From Ophiothrix spiculata (lineage: Eukaryota > Echinodermata > Ophiuroidea > Amphilepidida > Ophiotrichidae), in assembly GCA_000969725.1 (NCBI GenBank), contig JXSR01S073063.1: a stretch of 30,771 bases of DNA. One strand, given 5' to 3'. Position 1 is the stretch's first letter; each line of letters starts with the position of its first letter. The notes beneath the pieces were generated by a model. That model was not told where the DNA came from. It saw only the letters and a list, made by a program, of their open reading frames with translations, and searched no databases. Of this stretch, positions 12,401 to 24,400 are shown one piece after another. Both the position numbers and the translations under genes were made by a program.

Positions 12401-15400
12401 GAAAACAAAACATAACAAATCAAAACAACAACAACATCAAATAAAAAAGACAAACAAACAAAAAGTGTAGACCTTGATTCTGAATATGTTCTTAGGGTAG
12501 TAGCCAAGGACTACCATTCATATAGTTTGAATTTGGAATCTGTGCCAATTAAGTTCTTTAGTTGGCTAATGAATGGGAATAGTGAGTCAGGATCTAAAAT
12601 CTTCAATTATTTCATTCACCTGTCCAAGTGGATGGTAAGTCATGTGTAGGAAAGATTATGCTGACTTTTAAGTGTCGGTCAAAGTTGTCACAATGTTGAC
12701 ACCATTTATGAGTTTACAAGTGACCTAGAATTGGTTGACAAGTCACTTAATAACCTTGTCGTTCTTGTTATGTGCACAGGGTGAACAGTTGGAATGAAAC
12801 ATTTTTATGCAACTTTATGCAACTATACTACAATGTGTCAACTCTGGATGGTAAAGTCCCAGGTTTGGTCTCCGCCTGCCTCAGGTGCACTTGACAAATC
12901 GAGACAAGAATCGAAAATCACCTTTCTATATGCACACATGTTTTGCAAAGAATAAGGTTATACAACATGGTTTATTTCAAGAAGTATTGAAAATTTCTGA
13001 CCCCTCGGTGTTGGATGCGTGTGACTACATCCCTCCGCTTCACGTCGGGAAGTAGTCATATGCATCCTACACCTCAAGGTCAGTAATTTTCACTTCTATC
13101 CCTCTGTACCATGTTGTATTTGTATATTAAACCAATACCACCTCATCTGCTACATTCTTATAGCATGGGAATATAGAACAACAGAGTCTTTATAGGGTGC
13201 ACGCTCCCATTCTTTTACATATAAAAATGGTGTCACAAAATGGCTTATATTTCCATTGTCAAAGATTCAATCAATCTATAATAAACTGTATTTTCTGGCT
13301 CTTGGAAAAACCTTTCAGAAATACTCAAGTAAGCAATATGTTGCCCGCCTTGTTTTCGCTATAAATCAGCCGCTATTTTGTATTGCGTTTGACAGCCTGT
13401 CTGACAGCCTGTCATAAAACAGCACAGTTTGATCGAGAGACATACGGATTTGTTCAATTTATAATTCCATTATAGAATGTCATGTAGTGCTGAATTTTTC
13501 TACATATTTGAGAAGATTTAAAAGCAAAAAGAGTCCCAGATATACATTATTTTAAGGCCTATTCCCCCTTCTTATTTTGAAAACCCGGCAAATTTGCAAC
13601 GTGCATCGATTTATGATTGTGCGACCTTTGGTGCAGCAACAGTACTGCTATAATGCATAGCTATACTTTACCTTTCAAAATCAAATCCCTAGTAATTCTG
13701 AGAGACTGTATATGGTATAACCTCATCATTTCAGAATGTTTTGTTTCATTTGCATGTTGCATGCAATGATTAATTAGCTTGCTAGTTTTGCATGAAACTA
13801 ATTTTTAGTAGGATTAGTAGGATACAATATAACATTTCACAGATCCAAAGCATGGCAAAATATGTCTTGGTAATTATGTATTTATACTCTTTGAAGTAAA
13901 TATAATGTATAATATTTCTGGAACTAAAAATGCAGTTCTATTGCAACTTTGTGATCTTGATATACCTTGTAACTTGGATACATAATTACCTACATTGGTC
14001 ATTTGTGAAAAAGATAATTGACAAATAATATTAAAACATGCATGCCATATAGCTAGTGCTTAATTGTCTATCAAATTAGATATAGATTAGGTTTTTTTTA
14101 GAATTTCATAACTGAATGACTTTTAAGTTCCAAACACTCTCTCTTGGCCATTTTGTAAATACTACAGGCTATAACAACTTGAAAAACCTTATATTAAAGG
14201 GGCAATATTGAGGTAGACGTATATGAATCCTCAGTACATTGTCAATAGATTGCATCACTCTTGCAAAAGTTTTTTGATTATTGTAAAAAGAAAGTTGCTT
14301 TAATTTTGCCATACATTATGCTGAAATTGGTGTCCTATTCATATGTGAATTTTTTCAAATGCCTCTTTTTTATAATGTTCATAGTGGTAGATTTTGCTCA
14401 AGCTTTCGTTGATATTAAATCATGCATTGATGATTAATGATATCATAAATGATGCATTGATCATTAATGATATCAAAGCATCAGACTCATTCTGGGCTTA
14501 CAACACAAGAAATACTAAAAAAACTGCTGTAGTTTGTAACATGTTCAATTACGATGGATAATAGCTATGAATCTGTAATATTTGATCTATGTAATAATCC
14601 ATAATTTAACTTTGCATGCAAAAGTAAAAAGCACCTGTTTTGGAACTGGCACTAATTTTTTTACTTATTTTGTTTGAGTACTTGTTGTTGAAAACAAATA
14701 CTGAAATAAGTGGTTTTAAATTTGTGCTAGTTCCAAAACGAGTGCTGCTTGTTATTAACATGATTGCATAATGTTATACACTTTTTAAATCAGAAAATCC
14801 AGGAGTTTAGTGTTTAACAGAATTACTTGGTTGTTTAGTTTTAACAATATTATATTAAATTAAATGGATTATTCTCATATGAATCAAATTGATTGAATAA
14901 TAAGCTAATTTTTTTATCAGCAGCCTGGTTAAAGTATGAAAACGGCTTAAATGGGGATCATGATATTTAGCTGCAAAACAGCTTCTGGTGCAAGCAGGCT
15001 TTAATATTTTGCCAACTTTTCTTGCAACCATTTGCTTATATTTTTAGCAGGTACAGACAGTTTTGATGCAAACTTGTAGAAGTGCAGCACTCTTATTTTA
15101 TTAAAGTGTCCTGCCCAAAGACACAATCTTTGTTTAGTTGAGTGAATCTGAGGAGATCAGGCTTGGAGGAGATTGGTTGCAAGACACTATATGGCTTGTA
15201 TTTCAGAAAGTTATTAAGCTAAACCATGGTTTTAATTTCTCATCTACAGCACGGCTCATTGAACCATTCCGCTTGAAAACTGCAATGGTGTGTATCATTC
15301 CTGGACAGTTCAGTGAAAACCGTGGTTCAGATCATCACCTTTCTGGAATATGGGCCTATGTGCAAGTTAGAATGACTTGTTCTGATTGGCATTTTAGTTC

Positions 15401-18400
15401 CAATGCTATCATTTTTGTTTTCAGTCGTGCACTTTTCAAATTTCTTGCATTAAAATATGCATCAAGCAGAATAACCATGTAAGTTTAGCTTGCAATGGCA
15501 CGGAATTGCTAACAGATGGGTGATTAAGCTCCATTGCATCATGCCACGACCTATAGACCATTCCTGTAATTGGCATATTGTTGCTAGTGAGGGATATCAG
15601 CATTCCGAATGAGGTTAGGTATGGGGTTATATGATGCAGCGTGACTAATCCACACACAGAATACAGATATGTATGGATTATAGATGAATAAATGCACGAG
15701 TGAAATGAGACAAAATCAATGCATGCGCAGTCCATTTTGATGCGTCCAATTCACAAGGCCCGTAGGGGCCGAGTGCATTAAACAGCAATCAAAATTTACC
15801 GCAAGTGCATTGATTTTGTCTCATTTTATGAACAAAATGGAATGCAAATTTATTAATCTAATTCATACATAAGTGAAAAGAAATAAGGCCTTTATATGAC
15901 CATCAAAGTCCAAAACTTTTCTAAACTAAATAAATCATCACCCACCAAAAACAATGAAACATTCATACGCACTAAACGCCCACCACCCAAACTGGAATGC
16001 AACAAGCGCAGTGCATTGTGAATTTCCACTGCACTCCGTGTAGTTTGTATTCTTGCATTCAGATTGGCTAGGTGACACGCGGAGTGTATGAATTTGTCAC
16101 GATGCATCACATGGTGCCATTCGTGGCCGCCTCCTGAGTGAAGATATCCCTCAGTAGCGAAATATGCCAACTATTATAGGATGGTCTATTATATCACATG
16201 CGCAAACGAGCTAGATAACAAGGACTTAAAAGATCACAAAACTTTAGGTTTGCTGTAGCTAAATGCATATCATATCGTATGGCAAGTCAGTAAGAGAGTT
16301 AGAGTCCATGTTAACTCATTACCAAAAAAACGCTAGAATTAACACTTTTATAGGTACATGTAGAATAGGAGAGCCTCGTATACTTATTGTACTCTTTGTT
16401 TCCCACAGGCACAGCCATATAACAGATGAAACGGTACTAGATGCAGCTGGGTATGCCGAAGTCAGGCCGGTGGCAAGGTTTAGGCCAGTCGGTGTGAGGG
16501 AAGAGGTCTTGAAGAAAAGGGAAGAGGATTATACATTTCTACATGACTTCAGGTAAGAGGACCTGTTCAGAAATGTGTAAATATCAAGAAAGTATTAAAA
16601 TCCACTTTACTCTTGCTTTTTTTTGACAAATACTTGTTGACAAGACTATTGAATATGTAAGATATATAGATCTGTTAATTTATGTATTTCCCTTCTTAAT
16701 TACAGGGTGTTTGTTGGCACATGGAATGTTAATGGCCAAGAACCCACAGAAGATTTATTTGCCTGGCTAGGCAAAGACGCCAAGGCCCCTGATCTGTATG
16801 CCATAGGATTCCAGGAGCTAGATCTGAGCAAGGAAGCATTTTTATTCAATGACTCAATCAGGGAGGAAGAATGGGTCAAGGCCATGGATAAGGCATTATC
16901 TAGAGTAGGAACATATATAAGGGTAAGTTGACCACCAGTTTACCTTGGGGTAGGGCAGTACTCAACTTGTTTTGGTAACTCTTACTTCCCCTATTTCCAA
17001 ACCAGCAGGCATGGAAACAAAGGATTGACCCTGAATCTCCCATAAGACTTAAACATTGGCGTTAATTTGAACTCCTGAATCAACCGTTCCTAACAATTTA
17101 ACTGAAATAGGAGTGTAAAGAACTAAACATGAAAAATAAGCTGGGGAACTAAAAACTTTTCTTGAAATTGGACTTGTAGGCAAGGGTTTATTTTCAGTCC
17201 TGCAAATCCACACCAGCTTTTAAGGTTAGTACCCCACTTCTAGGGTTAACTTATCTGAGCTAGTGGCTTGGTAGTGCTGTAGACCTTTTATTTATAATTG
17301 ACACATTTCATGCTGATGATGGCCTACACATTAACTCCTGAAACCTCACCCTCTCTATCATGCACACATATTGAGCCTCTTTTCTACATTTAATCAAGAC
17401 CTTATATTGCATCAGGCCAGGTCAAATAATATGCTAGCTTGAAAACCAGCTTGAAACAAAAAGCAACTGCAACTACCAAATAGTAAATATTTGTAAGATA
17501 ATCCCATTATAAATATTTAATATCTTGATGCCAAACTTTTTTTTCAGATCAAAGTTATCCGTTTAGTTGGGATGATGTTAACTGTTTATGTACAAGAGAG
17601 ACATGTGCCATTTATATCAGAGCTAATGGCTGAGATGGTGGGCACCGGTATCATGGGCAAAATGGTGAGTACAGCACATCAAACAGTGGTAGATCTTTGC
17701 TTTAGCTGGGATGATGTTAACTGTTTATGTACAAGAGAGACATGTGCCATTTATATCAGAGCTTATGGCTGAGATGGTAGGCACCGGTATCATGGGCAAA
17801 ATGGTGAGTAGACCACATCAAACAGTGGTAGATCTTTGCTTTAGCTGGGATGATGTTAACTGTTTATGTACAAGAGAGACATGTGCCATTTATATCAGAG
17901 CTAATGGCTGAGATGGTGGGAACCGGTATCATGGGCAAAATGGTGAGTAGACCACATCAAACAGTGGTAGATCTTTGCTTTAGTTGGGATGATGTTAACT
18001 GTTTATGTACAAGAGAGACATGTGCCATTTATATCAGAGCTAATGGCTGAGATGGTAGGCACCGGTATCATGGGCAAAATGGTGAGTAGACCACATCAAG
18101 CAAATAATACAAGGTGCATGCTCTCAGGGCACATTTAGTGTTTCTTAGATTTTTTCCAGCTCCTGTGCAAATGGCACATCATTTGGCCTAGGCAGGAACA
18201 CTGGTTGTAAGATTTTATAAGCAGTGTCAAATTTAGTAACTTTATGTAAAAAAATATGTGAACATATTACAATGTGGTTGCTGGAAGATGGTCAGCATTG
18301 TTTATTCCCATGAACAGTTTCACTGCAGGGCCTGTAACATTAGGGGTTATTCAGTGTGCTAGCTTTCTTCTTTTTTTCAAATGACCCTCTCATGTGCAGA

Positions 18401-21400
18401 ATCTCAATCCTGTACATTTGTTTGTTGCATAATGATGTTGAGGTGTCAGTTGGTGCATGAATATTGTGCAATCAATAGCAATAGGGAGATTCAGGAGACA
18501 CTTGGAAGTCAAAAGTGTTTGATCTTCAATGAGAATGACCAGTAAATTCTTATTATTAAAAAGTAACATAAGAATATATCATGTTGTGGTCCCAATGAAA
18601 AGATTAAACCGATCTCTGACAAAAAGTCCTATATTTGTAATCTGTTTCTTTGATCTTTTCACAGGGAAACAAAGGTGGCGTAGCAATAAGGTTTGAGTTT
18701 CACAACACGTCGTTCTGTTTTGTCAACACTCATTTAGCAGCTCACATGGATGAATTCGAGAGAAGGAATCAGGTTGGTTGAATAAATTTCTTCATGATGG
18801 ATATCTTGGGTTTGTATCACTCTTCTTTATTGCAAATATATATTCTTGGACTGTAACACCATGATGCAAATGCTGTCAGAGGCCAAAATTTACTGATTTC
18901 AAGTATCTTTAAAGGGGCATTGGACGAAATTTTGTTTGTGGATGATTTACACTTCCTATGTTAGAAAATAACAGTCAATTACCAGATATCGGGAAAATTT
19001 TGATCAAAACCTTCAAAAAANNNNNNNNNNNNNNNNNNNNNNNNNNNNNNNNNNNNNNNNNNNNNNNNNNNNNNNNNNNNNNNNNNNNNNNNNNNNNNNN
19101 NNNNNNNNNNNNNNNNNNNNNNNNNNNNNNNNNNNNNNNNNNNNNNNNNNNNNNNNNNNNNNNNNNNNNNNNNNNNNNNNNNNNNNNNNNNNNNNNNNNN
19201 NNNNNNNNNNNNNNNNNNNNNNNNNNNNNNNNNNNNNNNNNNNNNNNNNNNNNNNNNNNNNNNNNNNNNNNNNNNNNNNNNNNNNNNNNNNNNNNNNNNN
19301 NNNNNNNNNNNNNNNNNNNNNNNNNNNNNNNNNNNNNNNNNNNNNNNNNNNNNNNNNNNNNNNNNNNNNNNNNNNNNNNNNNNNNNNNNNNNNNNNNNNN
19401 NNNNNNNNNNNNNNNNNNNNNNNNNNNNNNNNNNNNNNNNNNNNNNNNNNNNNNNNNNNNNNNNNNNNNNNNNNNNNNNNNNNNNNNNNNNNNNNNNNNN
19501 NNNNNNNNNNNNNNNNNNNNNNNNNNNNNNNNNNNNNNNNNNNNNNNNNNNNNNNNNNNNNNNNNNNNNNNNNNNNNNNNNNNNNNNNNNNNNNNNNNNN
19601 NNNNNNNNNNNNNNNNNNNNNNNNNNNNNNNNNNNNNNNNNNNNNNNNNNNNNNNNNNNNNNNNNNNNNNNNNNNNNNNNNNNNNNNNNNNNNNNNNNNN
19701 NNNNNNNNNNNNNNNNNNNNNNNNNNNNNNNNNNNNNNNNNNNNNNNNNNNNNNNNNNNNNNNNNNNNNNNNNNNNNNNNNNNNNNNNNNNNNNNNNNNN
19801 NNNNNNNNNNNNNNNNNNNNNNNNNNNNNNATGTAACGCAAATGGGCCTCACCTCAAAAAGAAAGACCATATAGGGTTTGAAGTTGACAATGAAACTTAG
19901 CATGCTGTCATTATTACCACTAATACTTCAAATGATGCAAAAATCTCAAAATGTTTGGGGATGATGCTGAACTTGTCCAATGCCCCTTTAATACCAACTA
20001 TACAGGTGGTGGTGGACGTAAAAAGCATGTGACTTTTGAAAATGAAATATTGAATTTTAAAACCAAATTTTCAAAAAATGATTTTTATACCCTTATCTGG
20101 CATAAAATATTATGTGGATTTCAAAACCGTTGAGGTTGAGTCATGAACCCCAGAATTTTAAAAAGATATTTTGACTTTTAAAAAACAAATGGATTTTTAA
20201 TCACGATGCGAGTGACATCATATGCATGTGCACTGCATGATTTTCCACGCAACTCAACCTTACTTTGTAAAGGGTGATATTGATGTTGTCGACATATATA
20301 TCAAATTTTAGTGCAATTATGGATAAGAATTTTTTACTGTATGTAGTAAATTAAAACTTTTTACACAATGCAACACAAATCTTTTCATTTCAACACATTC
20401 TCATGATTTTGTAAATGAACACCATGCAGTATTTAAAGAATCTATTCAATGGATCACTGTTTTCTTCCCAGGATTACCATGATATCTGTAATAGGATGAA
20501 CTTTGAATGGGAAGATAACTTCAGGTTACACACAACTAGGATCAGGGATCATGAGTAAGTACAGTTCCTCATGGTGCAAGAAAGTTGTATCTGTAATGGA
20601 TGTCATGAGTTATATTTATTCAAGGCCTTGTCACTAAAATGTGAAATAGCCATCACAAATGTATCTGCCTTATGTCATTGACTCTTGAAATGGTTCGCCA
20701 GATGACTCTGTCACCTGAAGAACCCTCTCCAGAGCCACTGGCCCAAGACTGGACATTATACAGTGTGCGATGCAAATTTTTGACAAATGGCAGCTATTAC
20801 AGATTTGACTTTCTTACAATTACATGATGAGTTTTTCAAGAAAGTTGTCAGTGCATTAGCTGCCATTTTGCATAAATTTGAAAATACTGAGGGAGAAGAG
20901 ACTATGTCCGATGTTGACCTTTTTTTGTGAATGTGCAATTGATCATGGATATTTCAAAAAATGAGAGAACCAATCCCATTTATCTCTGTGTGAAATGCAA
21001 TAATACATTGCGCACCACAGTTTGACAGGAAGTGTTAATTGGTAAATAGCCTTTGAACAGAGCCATTTTTCTATGCTTGAATTAAACTGACTGTGTTGAA
21101 GTAACTTGTTGATGCACAAATTTAATATCAGCTATCAGTTCAGCAGAAATATTGCCCAATGGAATTATGCACTTCTTCACTGTCATCTGTTAATGTATGA
21201 ATATTTCAGTTTCGAAGTAGTTTTGTTAACCAACCCTAATTACTTCCAACTGGGACCTACAAACATTTTCATAGCCCCATGTAGCCCTCATTTCCTCACC
21301 TTGGTGGTTCTAAGTAGCGGCCAAGTTTGCAGCGTCCTCTTAATTCTGTAATAAACATCCATAAGCTTTGCATGTCATCAGTTTATAATTGTTACTTAAT

Positions 21401-24400
21401 ATATTTAATTTCAATTTTTTCCCAGTATTGTAGTATGGATGGGAGATTTAAATTACCGCATTAGTGGTCTGGAATTAGAGGTTGTCAAAAAACTCATTGA
21501 GAAGAGAGACTTCGCTAGTCTACTTAAGAACGATCAGGTGAGTATAATTACGGCAGCTTGTATGCCCAGGGGGGCCACTGAGCTATATTGGTGTACACAT
21601 GCATGAACAGTAAAACACGGAAAAAGGGGTTATTTTTTCCTGACCAACACGGAAAGCACTGCACGTGTTTAGGGGACTAAAAACACTGATTTTCAACAAA
21701 AAGGTGCGGGTTTTTTTAAAACAAAAACAGAAAATGTCAAAAAGGGGTGTTTTTCAAAACCTGAAGAAAAAAATCAACTTTTAAGGGGTAAAATGTAGAG
21801 TAAAATTGCATTTTATCCTTGTTTAGGGGTATTTCTTCAAGGGAAGCTACAAACTTGTTGAGGGGGTATTTTGTAAACCTATGTTCAAGCATGTGTACAT
21901 CAATATATCTGAGTGGCCCCCTGAGCTTGTATGTCTAGCTAGATGTCAATTTTGTAAACATGATCTGTAGGGATGCTATTTGTCAAACAAAAATATTGTT
22001 TGTTTCAAAGCTCACAAGTGGCTTGAAAATTATTACGGAATGCAATTTTTAATTTTTTACGAGTTTTGAGCTCCATATGTTGACATTTCTCAAACACCAA
22101 ACATACAGTTATGGTCGCAAATAAAGTAAGTAATTTATTCCTATCATATTCATGAATTTGGTTTTGGTGAGGAAAGTATGATTTTCCGAAAAGTCTAGAA
22201 CAAAATGTAAAATTAAAAAAAATCTTGAAATAAAAGAAATTACCACAATTTTTTTTTTCAGATCACCTGATTTAACAACCCCACGCTGCAGCTTTGAGAG
22301 AAGCTGTTTATTTTATCTTGCACACAATATTTATGTCAACGAATGTATTTTATATAAATTTATAAGATTAGTTAAACAGTATGACTAGCCTGTATACTAA
22401 ATAACCAGTTAAGCTGAGATTTACACTGTGATCAAATTGCTTCTCATATACTTCAGTTTTGCCCCACGTTAATGACTATGATATTGTTGTTTTATTATAT
22501 AGTTATTCCAGCAGTTGGAATTAGAGAAAGTATTCGGTGGCTTTCAAGAAGGGCCAATAGGATTCCAGCCAACATATAAATTTGACCCTGGAACAGATGA
22601 CTGGGACTCAAGGTAACAACACTATTTTATACCTGAAAAGAAAATATTTCCAAACCGTTTTAGTGCATGTTTTAACTAGAATATTAAGATTTTTTGAATT
22701 GAGATTTAAACCAGTGTGTGCTTAGACATGACTCATTGCATTAAAAGGGACGATTTCACTTGCAGGAAGATCACCGATTGGTCTTTTCTCTATGTTTTGT
22801 TTGGATCTGTTGATCGTCAACAGATGGCAATGTTTACAGTTATATAACTGTAAAATTAAAACAGAGCATGCGCTATCATACTTGGCAGACATGCGCAATC
22901 GTGATTGTAACCTGTCAAAATGGTGACCTAAAATCGAAGACACTGAAATAATATTACCACATTAAACGTCAATTTATAAATTTATGCAAGTTCCTCGATT
23001 TAAGTCCCACCCCTAATTTGAATAAAATCTGAGGTAAAAAAGGGTGGAACAATACATGCGTCAGTAGGGTAGTACCGTAGTAATTTAAAAATAACCAAAC
23101 ATTGAAATGTCCAAAATCAATCTTCAAGTAAGTATTGTAATCATGCCCAGTATAAGGTTTTGTTTGTTTGTTTGTTTATTTCTTCTTTATACTGGGTCCA
23201 TGTTATAAGGTAACACATGGTGTTTATAAGCATGATTTTGTAAAACAGAGAAATGGAGAATTTAGTTTAATGACATTGCTGCACAGATGAAGCCCTGTAA
23301 ATGTTTGTTAGTTGAATATTACGTTTCGTTTATTGTCAATTCCTTCACCAACTCCTTTACACACATATTGACTGGTTTAATTATATTCCAGTTTTTGCCT
23401 TACACTTGAGTTTAACGATGTATTCCACAGCCAAACTTAATACATGTAAAGATAGTAGCTTTGCATTAAATATTTTTATATACTTCTGTACAGTGAAAAA
23501 CAACGAGTTCCAGCGTGGTGTGACCGTATCTTATTCAAAGGAGTAATAAAACAGCGGATAGATAAGAAAGAAGTGCGCAAGTCAGCTGTGAAACAGAAAG
23601 CCTATAGGAATCACATGGAGATGAAGCTGAGTGACCACAAGCCCGTCAGCAGTTTATTTGATGTCTCTGTGAGTATATCAATATATCTATCTATCCATCC
23701 TTCGGCTGCGTATCTTATTCAAAGTTACAATAAAACAGTGGATAGATAAGAAAGAAATGCATAAGTCAGCCGTAAAACAAAAAACCTATAGGAATCACAT
23801 GGAGATGAAACCGAGTGACCATAAGCCCGTCAGCAGTCTGTTTGATGTCTCTGTAAGTATAACGCATCTATCTATATATCTATCTATCCATCCTTCGGCT
23901 GCATATCTTATTCAAAGTTACAATAAAACAGTGGATTGATAAGAAAGAAATGCATAAGTCAGCTGTGAAACAAAAAACCTATAGGAATCACATGGAGATG
24001 AAACTAAATGTTTCTGTAAGTACCATCACCATTAAACAACACCCCTGGTTAGTTCACAAAATCTGGGCTGTTTGCCACATAATTATTGTGGGTTTTATTT
24101 GTTAAACTTCAATTAGGTATAAAAAAACCAACATTTCTGAAAACCTTTTTAACTTTTTAGAAATCTTAAACATTCCATGATAAACAGGATATCAATGAGA
24201 CTTGATGCAACTTATGGATTTACCTCACTATTATATACCTTGTGTGAAAAAAAATCAGGCACATACATTTATGGGTAGCCAAACTTTTTTTAATTAACAG
24301 GATCATGAATGGTCAATTAATTAGCTCAATTAGCCAAGCTCCTGAATTCAAGTTCTAATAATGCCAAATTTTAGTTTGCATGACATTTCCATTTGACAAG

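Larger units (their letters stand above)
11935..16408 (+). other. Intron B2 to C
   Basis: Contains MITE family 1 copy b, fold-backs at 12960-13119, 14629-14747 and 15556-16186, and a short duplication near 14410-14475 (GATGATTAATGATATCA / GATCATTAATGATATCA). The rest, 12107-12959, 13120-14628 and 14748-15555, shows nothing I can assign. I looked for a phase-0-start exon linking B1/B2 to exon C and did not find a convincing one. Confidence 0.6.

Noticed and set aside
14194-14212. Second piggyBac-like element starting TTAAAGGGGCAATATTG
   Set aside because: Only one end seen; no inverted partner with TTAA nearby.
15138-15482. 114-codon open frame on the + strand
   Set aside because: Longest non-gap open frame outside the recognised exons, but it shows no family motif, no convincing splice context and does not supply the phase needed between B1/B2 and exon C.
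15436-16170. Two 92-99-codon open frames on the - strand
   Set aside because: Both overlap the arms of the 15556-16186 inverted-repeat element and have no transposase motif; likely chance.
17706-18068. Copies 2-4 of exon E as extra coding exons
   Set aside because: With their TTTAG acceptors they enter out of phase and meet a stop almost at once; the protein is complete using copy 1 alone.
17567-18090. CRISPR-like direct repeats
   Set aside because: The regular 139-bp repeats are exon-plus-intron duplications in a eukaryotic gene; there are no short repeats with unique spacers.
18958-19903. Open frames of about 290 codons on both strands
   Set aside because: Produced by translating the N gap.
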